Shown piece after piece: positions 1 to 5,236 of a stretch of DNA of 5,236 nucleotides. The DNA lies in contig CAMAML010000110.1 in assembly GCA_945836835.1 (NCBI GenBank), forward strand, positions 1 to 5,236, in the 5' to 3' direction. The stretch is from an uncultured cyanobacterium (GTDB lineage: Bacteria > Cyanobacteriota > Vampirovibrionia > Gastranaerophilales > Gastranaerophilaceae). Made by a program: the position numbers and the translations under genes. The notes under the pieces are model-generated. The model had not been told where the DNA came from. It saw only the letters and a list, made by a program, of their open reading frames with translations, and searched no databases. Position 1 is the stretch's first letter; every line of letters begins with the position of its first letter.

Positions 1-26
1 AACGATAAAACTTAATCAATTAATCT

Positions 27-46
27 GTCGGCTTGGTAAAGCCGAC
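27..46. repeat. Perfect 8-bp inverted repeat with 4-base loop
   Basis: GTCGGCTT (27-34) and AAGCCGAC (39-46) are exact reverse complements around the loop GGTA, giving a stable GC-rich hairpin on either strand. No T-tract follows on the + side (CCTACTTAACC), and on the - side the flanking sequence is only mildly T-rich. It is therefore not a convincing intrinsic terminator. It sits between copies 1 and 2 of the 15-base repeat and is best described as a palindromic intergenic repeat. It could still mark the end of a transcript entering from the left. Confidence 0.75.
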
Positions 47-65
47 CTACTTAACCACTTAATCG

Positions 66-103
66 AGCGGTCACGTAGACCGGAGCAGTTTAACGCGACC
101 GCT
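66..103. repeat. Inverted repeat with two mutually exclusive pairings
   Basis: AGCGGTC (66-72) is the exact reverse complement of GACCGCT (97-103), forming a 7-bp stem around a 24-base loop. The same left arm can instead form a tight hairpin with a nearer partner: CGGTC (68-72) pairs with GACCG (78-82) around ACGTA. The two pairings share the left arm and exclude each other. The element fills the gap between repeat copies 2 and 3. It lies upstream of the predicted slt transcription start, so it should not act as an attenuator of slt unless a longer transcript exists. Confidence 0.55.
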
Positions 104-121
104 ATGTCACATTTAATCACT

Positions 122-150
122 TAGTCACTCAAAAAATTTTATGCTATAAT
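122..150 (+). promoter_or_regulatory. Extended -10 sigma70-type promoter of the transglycosylase gene
   Basis: A perfect TATAAT lies at 145-150, preceded by TG at 142-143, which gives the extended -10 form TGCTATAAT. A 17-base spacer separates it from TAGTCA (122-127), which matches TTGACA at four of six positions. An extended -10 can compensate for such a weak -35. Counting about seven bases from the -10 puts the transcription start near G157, only about three bases before the ATG at 160. The mRNA would then be leaderless or almost so, which fits the absence of any Shine-Dalgarno sequence before this start. Confidence 0.75.
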
Positions 151-159
151 ATATTTGTA

Positions 160-2142
160 ATGATTAGCTTGGAAAATTTGAAAAAATGTTCATATTTTGC
201 CGTAGGGGGGTTCGTTATCGTGCTTTTTTGCGGGTTAGTGTATACTTTTGCAGCACAACCGCCCGCAAAAACCGACAAAATATATAAACAGGCACTTCAG
301 AGCTACAACGCTAAAGAGTTTTCAAACGCCTACTTCGATTTTTCAAAGATAATTTTCACCTCACCGCTCAAACCTTTTGCAATATATCATCAGGCTGTTT
401 GTGCGGACAAAGCCGAGGACACAAGGGGAGCCGTAAAGCAGTACAGGCGGTTTTTGAAATTCTATCCGAACCACCCGCTTTCCCTTCGGGTTAAGTATAA
501 CCTCGCTCAAGATTTGGTCGAAATTAACCCCAAAAAATCGGAAAAATATTTTGACGAAATAATCAAGTCTCACAAAGACACCGACTACGCAATCGCGTCC
601 GAATATTTTCTCGGGGTGCTGAAGTTAAACCACTACAAGGATGAGAAGATTTTCCCGCTTTCGGCTAAAAACGAGATTGAAAGTAATTTTCGCCATTATC
701 TCAAAAACGCACCGTCGGGCAAGTTTGCACTTAACGCAATCGAAAAATGGAACTCGATTGACAAAGAAATCCCAAAAGATGACTATCTTTTGATGGCAGA
801 AACCTACTACCTTTACGACAATTACGAGAAGGCACACGAGTTTGCCCAAAAAGCCGATAACAAGAACGCTTGGGCATTGATTACCCAAAACGCCGTAAAA
901 TCGGGAAACCTTTCAAGAGCAAAATTTATGCTCGAATGGGGATTAAAAGGAAATTCATCCTACGTTGACAAAGAAGATATTTACTCGGCAATAGACAGTT
1001 ACCTTGCGACAGTCCCGTCAAAATACGCCACCGCAAGCTCGCTCTTTTCGCTCGCCGACGGAAAAGGAAAAGATTATCTGCTCAACGTTAAATGCCGTTA
1101 CAGCCCGTCTTCCGAAAAGTTGAACTGCTACAAAAATTTGTACCTTTGGTATCCGCAAAGCGAGTTTGTAGATGAGGCAAAAGCCCAAATTTTTCTATCT
1201 CTTGTCCTCAACAACCGCACCGAGGACGCACAAAAGGTCGGAACTGAATTTTTAAACGAGCATTCGGGTTCAAAATACTACCCGATGGTTATGTACAATA
1301 TGGGAAAAGTCAGCGAGAGCAAGAGATCGTATCGGGACTATATAACCTATTATCGAGGAGTTATCTCAAAATTCCCCGACAGTTATTACGCATATCGCTC
1401 ATTCTTAAGACTTCACCACACCTATAACCCGATTATTGCCGACAACCTTAACGAAATGAAAATCGTCTACCCATATAAAAAGCATTACGCATTATTGGAA
1501 AAACTCGTTTCGCTCGGGGATTTTGAGGTTGCTGAAGAAATTCGCCCCAAAGACAATTTTATAAAAAGCTGGGTTCTATACCAAAAAGGGGACGTAAAAC
1601 AGGGTATGCTTGTTGCACGGGACGCCATGGATAAGCTCCAAACCAAACCGCCGAGAAATGACGTCAGGTGGAGATTGGTCTACCCGATTTTCTACTACGA
1701 CATCGTAAAAGACGCCGCTTCAAAAGCACGGGTAACCGCCCCTCTGATGTTATCGCTTATCAGAGAAGAAAGCTATTTTGACGAAAACGCCAAAAGTTTT
1801 GTCGGTGCAAAAGGTTTAATGCAGTTAATGCCCGTAACCGCCACAGAAATCGCCGCAAAAAAAGGGATTAGCTCCTACAACCTCTCAAACCCACACGACA
1901 ACGTGCTTTTAGGAAGTTTTTATTATTCTTACATCAAAAACCTGCTGGGAGGCTATGACGTTTCGGCCATTGCAGCCTATAACGGCGGGCATGGTGCGGT
2001 GAGTCAATGGAAACAGTCGCTGAATTACAGTGATACGGACGCATTCGTTGAGCAAATCCCCTACCCCGAAACCCAAAACTACGTAAAAAAAGTTCTCAGA
2101 ACCTACTGGAATTACTTTAGAATTTACGACGAAACGGATTAG
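160..2142 (+). CDS. slt: Slt-family lytic murein transglycosylase
   Basis: This is probably a soluble-type lytic transglycosylase acting outside the cytoplasmic membrane, cleaving the MurNAc-GlcNAc bond of peptidoglycan to leave 1,6-anhydro-MurNAc ends. Residues 12-32 form a hydrophobic segment after KK, either a signal peptide (possible cleavage near TFA-A, residues 29-32) or a membrane anchor. The cysteine in VLFC has Phe before it, so it is not a good lipobox. Residues 40-510 are helical and TPR-like (for example 41-110 and 370-415), like the Slt superhelical U-domain. The catalytic domain spans about 520-650. It has IREES (Glu537 is the expected catalytic acid), GLMQLMP (552-558), AAYNGGHG (605-612) and PYPETQNYV (634-642). 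At 660 residues it is close to Slt70 length. The ATG is chosen because it falls just after the extended -10 and no internal start has a better ribosome binding site. Its stop overlaps the convergent HD gene by 4 bp. AYNGGHG departs from the usual AYNAGPG. The family call is firm; the exact cellular role is not. Confidence 0.93.
   Translation: MISLENLKKCSYFAVGGFVIVLFCGLVYTFAAQPPAKTDKIYKQALQSYNAKEFSNAYFDFSKIIFTSPLKPFAIYHQAVCADKAEDTRGAVKQYRRFLKFYPNHPLSLRVKYNLAQDLVEINPKKSEKYFDEIIKSHKDTDYAIASEYFLGVLKLNHYKDEKIFPLSAKNEIESNFRHYLKNAPSGKFALNAIEKWNSIDKEIPKDDYLLMAETYYLYDNYEKAHEFAQKADNKNAWALITQNAVKSGNLSRAKFMLEWGLKGNSSYVDKEDIYSAIDSYLATVPSKYATASSLFSLADGKGKDYLLNVKCRYSPSSEKLNCYKNLYLWYPQSEFVDEAKAQIFLSLVLNNRTEDAQKVGTEFLNEHSGSKYYPMVMYNMGKVSESKRSYRDYITYYRGVISKFPDSYYAYRSFLRLHHTYNPIIADNLNEMKIVYPYKKHYALLEKLVSLGDFEVAEEIRPKDNFIKSWVLYQKGDVKQGMLVARDAMDKLQTKPPRNDVRWRLVYPIFYYDIVKDAASKARVTAPLMLSLIREESYFDENAKSFVGAKGLMQLMPVTATEIAAKKGISSYNLSNPHDNVLLGSFYYSYIKNLLGGYDVSAIAAYNGGHGAVSQWKQSLNYSDTDAFVEQIPYPETQNYVKKVLRTYWNYFRIYDETD
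2085..2104 (-). terminator. Weak candidate intrinsic terminator of the HD gene, inside the slt 3' end
   Basis: Read on the - strand, AGGTTC (2104-2099), a TGA loop and GAACTT (2095-2090) form a six-pair stem that includes one G-T pair. It runs straight into an unbroken T-tract (2091-2085). It begins about 34 bases after the stop codon of the HD gene, which is the expected place for a terminator. The same bases encode YVKKVLRT of the transglycosylase, so the T-tract could simply reflect lysine codons. The stem is short and the loop has only three bases, so the call is tentative. Confidence 0.35.
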
Positions 2143-4574
2143 TGAATGTCCTCTACAATCGGAATGTGTTTTTCTTCCAGAAATTTTCTAAGAGGATAGC
2201 TCAAATCTTTCGCCTTACCCTTAACCCCGACGGCGCCGGCTCTCAAATCAAGTGCGACGGTTTCGCTATGTTCGGTTGCACTCGACACAAAACCGGCGTT
2301 AGTTTTACTCAATGCGGTTTCAAAATCTTTTGCCTTACTTTCGCTTCCCAAAATTCTTTGGATTGTTTTGTTTTGCCCGACCTCGGATAATCTGAGGTTT
2401 TGAGCTTCTCTGAAACAAAGTGCATAATCGGTATCGGAAATCTCGTGCGGATAATTTTCTCTGAATTTTCTAACAAAACCTCCGCCCAATTTCATATATC
2501 CGTAAAGTTTGTTGTAACCTTTGGCGTATTTGGTATTTGCGTTGCTTGATGCAACTTTTGCTAAATTGTTCATATTCAATCGGTCAAAAATTACAAAAAC
2601 TTTACCGTCTTGGAACGCTTTACACGCTCCGTCTTTTCCGATAGAAATCGAAAGACAGAGTTCTTTGCCGTAACCACCGTTGGAAATTACCGTCATCATC
2701 CCCTCATCACTTGATACATGATAGCCGAAATATTCTTTGTCCAACCCCATTTGTTTTGCACTGATTACGGTGTTTTTGGTAGCGGTTGCCCCCGTTCCGA
2801 GGGTGACCTCTTTTCCTCCGAGTTGAGCAACTCTTGCAGGATTTACATCTGCCGTAAACATCATTCTGCCTTTACTTTGGATTTTCAATATTTCTTCTTC
2901 AATCGCTTTTGCAGCGTTAGAATTAATCTTATCCCCATAAGTTTTAAAGAAGTTATCGTTTACAGCTTTCAGGTCTGATGCTGCAAAAATCTTTGCCATT
3001 TTAAAGTCGTTTCCGCTCCTGAATGTCAACGCCAATTCGTTGATAACTTCGGGATTATCGGAAATTCTCTCAAGCCAATGATGATTTCTTACAAGGTTGA
3101 TAATCCTGTCTTTTTCGGCAGGTGTAAAATCGGTCATTCTTTGAACGATTGCTTCAACCGTCTGTGAAGATGGAAGTGCATGCCCAAAATCTTTTGTCCT
3201 TTCAACTTTGTTAATATCGTGTAAAAGGGTTGAAATCCCTAAAATTCGTCTATCCGTTGAACCTAATTCTTTATACAACGGGTTTTTCATATTTTCTTGA
3301 AAGGCTTTCAGCATATGTTCCGCAAGTCTGAACTGTTGCCCGCCGTGTTGTACCGAGCCTATTGCAAACTTGAACTCCGGAACAGCTCTTGTAATTTCTT
3401 CCAATGCAGGGCTCAATTCCTCAAACCCTTTCGGCAAAACCACCTTATTTTCTGCCGACAAAAATTTTGAAATATGCGCGTTAATAGCCGTTTCCGCCTT
3501 TGTTAAACCTTGCCCTTCAAACAAAACGGGTATTCCGCTAAAAATACCGTCCCTCTCATGTTGCAAACCAAAACGAGATAAAATTCTGTTCTGCTCCGCA
3601 ATCGGTAACGTTTCAATTTCTTTTAAAATATCGGATTTTAAAGCACTTCTTGAATACGCAAGTTCAATTCCGCCCGCTTTTGCAAGCCCGTCAACCGCCA
3701 AACCCTCTTTTTCAAAAACTTTCATTGAGCGGCTAAAGTTTTGCAAAAATTCACCCGAAACTTTCGGCGAAACCCGATTAACCTTGACAAGAGCGGAAAG
3801 CTGCCTGTTTATTTCATTAAAAATTTCAGGTGCAACAACCGCCTCTTCTCTGATTGCCTGTATATATTTCGACCACTCACCCAGTTTGGCTTTAGAATAT
3901 TTTGCGATATTTTTCGGGTTGCAAACTTCAAGCGGTATACCGTTTTCCAAGAAAAATTGTGCTTGACGGATTTGATCTCTTGAAACTTCGCCCGAACGAA
4001 GTTTTGAGATTAATTCCCTGCATTCAGCCTCCATTGGTACACCGTAATTATCATAAGTGTGAATTTTTAATACTTCCGGAATATCTTCCCCTTTTATTTT
4101 TCCTTGTTTTTCCAACGCCAAAAGCTCTTTCAATACACGACTTGTGTCGGCATTACCCCGTTCCAGATAGTTCAAAACTCCGGCGGTTTTCTTTTTTATC
4201 AGCCCGTCTTCACATACGCTGTTACTCAAAAATATCAATTTTTCCCTTTGAGGAGTATAAAGTTTAACCTTGCCCTCGTTTGTCAACTTTAAGAGCCTCG
4301 AAACGGAAACCTCATCAAGATGTGCCGCAGATTTATCAAACATCGCCGTAACATCCGCCAAAACAAGTTCGTTTTCGGCACAATATTTTGCAAGCACATC
4401 TTCTTTTTTAAGGACGGTTTTTGCCGCATTTGCACCGCAATACGTCAATTTGTCTAATTTTGCACCACTTGCGGCTCCCCACATCTTAGGCGACATAACA
4501 CCCAAAAATCTTTGGTTTGCAGGTGCTTTAGATACAATTTTATTTAATCCCGTGCATAAAAATTTTACGTTCAT
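2139..4574 (-). CDS. Large protein with central GlnD-like HD phosphohydrolase domain
   Basis: This is an 811-residue protein, not recognised as a whole. The middle part (about 405-540) is a convincing HD domain. It shows His420 in RLAEHM, His452-Asp453 in STLLHDINK, His465 in DFGHAL, His498-His499 in RNHHW, and Asp534 in AASDLKA. The order and spacing resemble the HD domain of GlnD-type uridylyl-removing enzymes, including the late Asp. HD proteins are metal-dependent phosphohydrolases, but the substrate here cannot be told. No nucleotidyltransferase motif is seen, so this is not GlnD itself. Residues 1-400 look mostly helical, with no signal peptide or membrane segment, suggesting a cytosolic protein. 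Residues 571-811 are of unknown type. Within them 612-665 alternate beta-like stretches (YFGYHVSSDEG, ELCLSIS, VFVIFD) that loosely recall ADP-ribosyltransferase-like folds, which is only a guess. The ATG at 4574 has GGGG six bases upstream and an extended -10 before it. The gene is convergent with slt and downstream of recA beyond a terminator. Confidence 0.85.
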   Translation of the reverse strand: MNVKFLCTGLNKIVSKAPANQRFLGVMSPKMWGAASGAKLDKLTYCGANAAKTVLKKEDVLAKYCAENELVLADVTAMFDKSAAHLDEVSVSRLLKLTNEGKVKLYTPQREKLIFLSNSVCEDGLIKKKTAGVLNYLERGNADTSRVLKELLALEKQGKIKGEDIPEVLKIHTYDNYGVPMEAECRELISKLRSGEVSRDQIRQAQFFLENGIPLEVCNPKNIAKYSKAKLGEWSKYIQAIREEAVVAPEIFNEINRQLSALVKVNRVSPKVSGEFLQNFSRSMKVFEKEGLAVDGLAKAGGIELAYSRSALKSDILKEIETLPIAEQNRILSRFGLQHERDGIFSGIPVLFEGQGLTKAETAINAHISKFLSAENKVVLPKGFEELSPALEEITRAVPEFKFAIGSVQHGGQQFRLAEHMLKAFQENMKNPLYKELGSTDRRILGISTLLHDINKVERTKDFGHALPSSQTVEAIVQRMTDFTPAEKDRIINLVRNHHWLERISDNPEVINELALTFRSGNDFKMAKIFAASDLKAVNDNFFKTYGDKINSNAAKAIEEEILKIQSKGRMMFTADVNPARVAQLGGKEVTLGTGATATKNTVISAKQMGLDKEYFGYHVSSDEGMMTVISNGGYGKELCLSISIGKDGACKAFQDGKVFVIFDRLNMNNLAKVASSNANTKYAKGYNKLYGYMKLGGGFVRKFRENYPHEISDTDYALCFREAQNLRLSEVGQNKTIQRILGSESKAKDFETALSKTNAGFVSSATEHSETVALDLRAGAVGVKGKAKDLSYPLRKFLEEKHIPIVEDIH

Positions 4575-4579
4575 AATTA

Positions 4580-4584
4580 TCCCC
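4580..4584 (-). promoter_or_regulatory. Ribosome binding site of the HD gene
   Basis: On the - strand GGGGA lies with its last G six bases before the ATG (reading GGGGATAATT then ATG). It is a partial match to the Shine-Dalgarno consensus at acceptable spacing and supports the start at 4574. It sits at or near the very 5' end of the predicted transcript. Confidence 0.5.
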
Positions 4585-4590
4585 GTTCTC

Positions 4591-4599
4591 TATATATCA
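4591..4599 (-). promoter_or_regulatory. Candidate extended -10 promoter of the HD gene
   Basis: On the - strand TGATATATA (4599-4591) has the form TG-n-TATATA, the same extended -10 layout as the promoter before slt. The -35 region at normal spacing (CGGCTT or TCGGCT) is poor. The predicted start near 4584 would give a leader of about ten bases. A separate promoter is expected because the recA terminator lies just upstream. Confidence 0.5.
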
Positions 4600-4634
4600 A
4601 TAAACGTATTTTTAAGCCGATAATTGACTAATTG

Positions 4635-4651
4635 TTACAAGTTATTTACAA
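4635..4651. repeat. Pair of TTACAA direct repeats upstream of the HD gene
   Basis: TTACAA occurs at 4635-4640 and 4646-4651 on the + strand (TTGTAA on the - strand). The copies are 11 bases apart, about one helical turn, and lie roughly 40-60 bases upstream of the candidate -10. Such phased short repeats can be operator or activator sites. In AT-rich DNA they may also be chance. Confidence 0.3.
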
Positions 4652-4654
4652 TAC

Positions 4655-4692
4655 AAAAAAACGACGCCGTAATTCATCGTCGTCGTTTTTTT
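4655..4692 (-). terminator. Rho-independent terminator of recA
   Basis: Positions 4655-4666 (A7 then CGACG) and 4681-4692 (CGTCG then T7) are perfect 12-bp reverse complements around a 14-base loop. On the - strand this begins 25 bases after the recA stop codon, with the T-tract on the 3' side. An alternative register (4678-4683 pairing with 4661-4666) is possible because CGT is repeated. The A/T symmetry means it could also work on the + strand, but no + gene ends nearby. It separates recA transcription from the HD gene. Confidence 0.88.
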
Positions 4693-4717
4693 AATTGAAC
4701 TTTTTTCTTCCGAGATG

Positions 4718-5236
4718 TTAGTTTTCGGCAAGTTTTTCTCTGACCAAATTTTCAACTTCCTGAAGGATTTCGGGATTGGATGTCAAAAATTCTTTAGCCT
4801 TATCACGACCTTGTCCGAGGCGTTCTTCTTTATAACTAAACCAAGACCCCGCCTTGTTAACAATGCCGAGGTTAACCGCAACGTCAAGAATGTTTCCGAC
4901 CTTGCAAATACCCTTACCAAAAATGATGTCAAATTCCGCAGTTCTGAAAGGCGGTGCAACTTTGTTTTTCAAAACTCTTACTCTGACGTGGTTTCCGATG
5001 TCCTCGCCGTCTCCTTTCAAGCCGTCCGTACGTCTGATTTCCATACGAACGCTTGCGTAATATTTTAGAGCATTACCGCCGGTCGTAGTTTCGGGATTTC
5101 CGTACATAACCCCGATTTTCATTCTTAATTGGTTGATGAAAATAACGGTCGTATTGGTTTTGCCGATAATACCCGTTAACTTTCTCAAAGCCTTACTCAT
5201 CAAACGAGCCTGCAAGCCCATTTGTTGATCTTCCAT
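4718..5236 (-). CDS. recA: Recombinase RecA, C-terminal half (5' end outside window)
   Basis: RecA forms filaments on single-stranded DNA, catalyses ATP-dependent strand exchange and stimulates LexA self-cleavage in organisms with an SOS response. The 172 visible residues align without gaps at the ends to E. coli RecA residues about 159-330. Seen are the end of loop L1 (QQMGLQARLMS), the FINQ motif with the ATP-sensing Gln (residue 36 here, Gln194 in E. coli), and loop L2 with GNPETTTGGNALK. The C-terminal domain follows (KAGSWFSYKEERLGQGRD to the end). The ATG at 5234-5236 is an internal methionine, not the start. The Walker A and B motifs lie beyond the edge. The protein stops at LAEN, where E. 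coli RecA begins its 22-residue acidic tail, so that tail is missing. The stop is followed by a strong terminator. Any SOS operator would lie outside the window. Confidence 0.97.
   Translation of the reverse strand: MEDQQMGLQARLMSKALRKLTGIIGKTNTTVIFINQLRMKIGVMYGNPETTTGGNALKYYASVRMEIRRTDGLKGDGEDIGNHVRVRVLKNKVAPPFRTAEFDIIFGKGICKVGNILDVAVNLGIVNKAGSWFSYKEERLGQGRDKAKEFLTSNPEILQEVENLVREKLAEN

Larger units (their letters stand above)
11..126. repeat. Three imperfect copies of a 15-base AT-rich direct repeat
   Basis: Three copies of a 15-base sequence with consensus CTTAATCACTTAATC occur at 11-25, 50-64 and 112-126. Against this consensus copy 1 differs at one position and copies 2 and 3 at one and two positions. 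Each copy is two tandem CTTAATCA-like octamers, and the third continues into a partial further unit (CACTC, ending at 130). The gaps between copies hold GC-rich inverted repeats, so the block alternates AT-rich repeat and GC-rich hairpin. The last copy overlaps the weak -35 element of the next gene. Function is unknown. It could be an intergenic dispersed repeat, a remnant of a small non-autonomous element, or a set of protein-binding sites. The block may extend left of the window. Confidence 0.6.

Noticed and set aside
27..46. Intrinsic terminator for a gene to the left of the window
   Set aside because: The stem is strong but no T-tract follows on either strand close enough for a standard intrinsic terminator.
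11..130. CRISPR array or tRNA-like structure upstream of slt
   Set aside because: The repeats are 15 bases, imperfect and unevenly spaced (39 and 62 bases apart), with no unique spacer pattern. No tRNA cloverleaf with a T-loop or acceptor stem can be drawn.
361..888. Two - strand open frames of 70 and 87 codons within slt
   Set aside because: Both are antisense to the transglycosylase, with no motifs and no start signals.
1855..1863. Run of seven A in slt as a possible slippage or frameshift site
   Set aside because: The frame continues through it with conserved Slt motifs on both sides, and there is no sign of a second productive frame.
3370..3966. 198-codon open frame on the + strand
   Set aside because: It lies wholly antisense to the HD-domain gene, covering part of its N-terminal region. 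Its translation is low-complexity, rich in Ser, Phe and Lys, with no recognisable motif or ribosome binding site.
4270..4623. 117-codon open frame on the + strand across the start of the HD gene
   Set aside because: It is mostly the reverse complement of the HD gene N-terminus and has no promoter or Shine-Dalgarno sequence or family resemblance.
4575..4654. LexA/SOS operator in front of the HD gene
   Set aside because: No match to the cyanobacterial-type AGTAC-N-GTACT-like, Gram-positive GAAC-N4-GTTC or E. coli CTGT-N8-ACAG patterns was found, so co-regulation with recA by LexA is not supported.
4715..5068. 117-codon open frame on the + strand opposite recA
   Set aside because: It is antisense to well-conserved recA coding sequence, so it is a shadow frame.
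5234..5236. ATG at the right edge as the true start of a short RecA-like protein
   Set aside because: It aligns to an internal position (about E. coli residue 159) and would lack the whole ATP-binding core. The gene is simply cut by the window edge.

Overview
The window suggests a bacterium of the cyanobacterial lineage, most plausibly the non-photosynthetic Vampirovibrionia/Melainabacteria side. This is inferred from protein resemblance recalled from memory, not from a search. The RecA fragment has cyanobacteria-like stretches (MGLQARLMSKALRK, APPFRTAEFDIIFGKGI, IGQGRD-type LGQGRD), and the transglycosylase ends in a YWNY-F/L-R-I/L-Y motif like cyanobacterial Slt proteins. The DNA is AT-rich, uses the standard code, and is densely packed.

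Layout, left to right. Positions 1-159 are non-coding and hold three copies of an imperfect 15-base repeat (each two CTTAATCA-like octamers), with GC-rich inverted repeats in the two gaps. An extended -10 promoter lies immediately before the first gene. Positions 160-2142 (+) encode a membrane-anchored or exported soluble-type lytic transglycosylase (Slt family). Its stop codon interlocks with that of the next gene, which runs the other way (2139-4574, -). That gene encodes an 811-residue protein with a well-preserved GlnD-like HD phosphohydrolase domain in its middle and large unrecognised regions on both sides. Positions 4575-4717 hold its promoter region and a strong intrinsic terminator for recA. 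Positions 4718-5236 (-) are the C-terminal half of recA, whose start lies beyond the right edge.

The three genes do not form one operon. slt and the HD gene converge and overlap by 4 bp. recA and the HD gene point the same way but are separated by a terminator, so the HD gene probably has its own promoter. Their functions (peptidoglycan turnover, an unknown nucleotide- or phosphoester-related activity, and homologous recombination) are not obviously linked.

The best candidate for something undescribed is the HD protein, especially its C-terminal 240 residues. Also notable are the apparently leaderless slt transcript, the use of a TGnTATAwT extended -10 before both complete genes, and a possible terminator for the HD gene embedded in the 3' end of slt.
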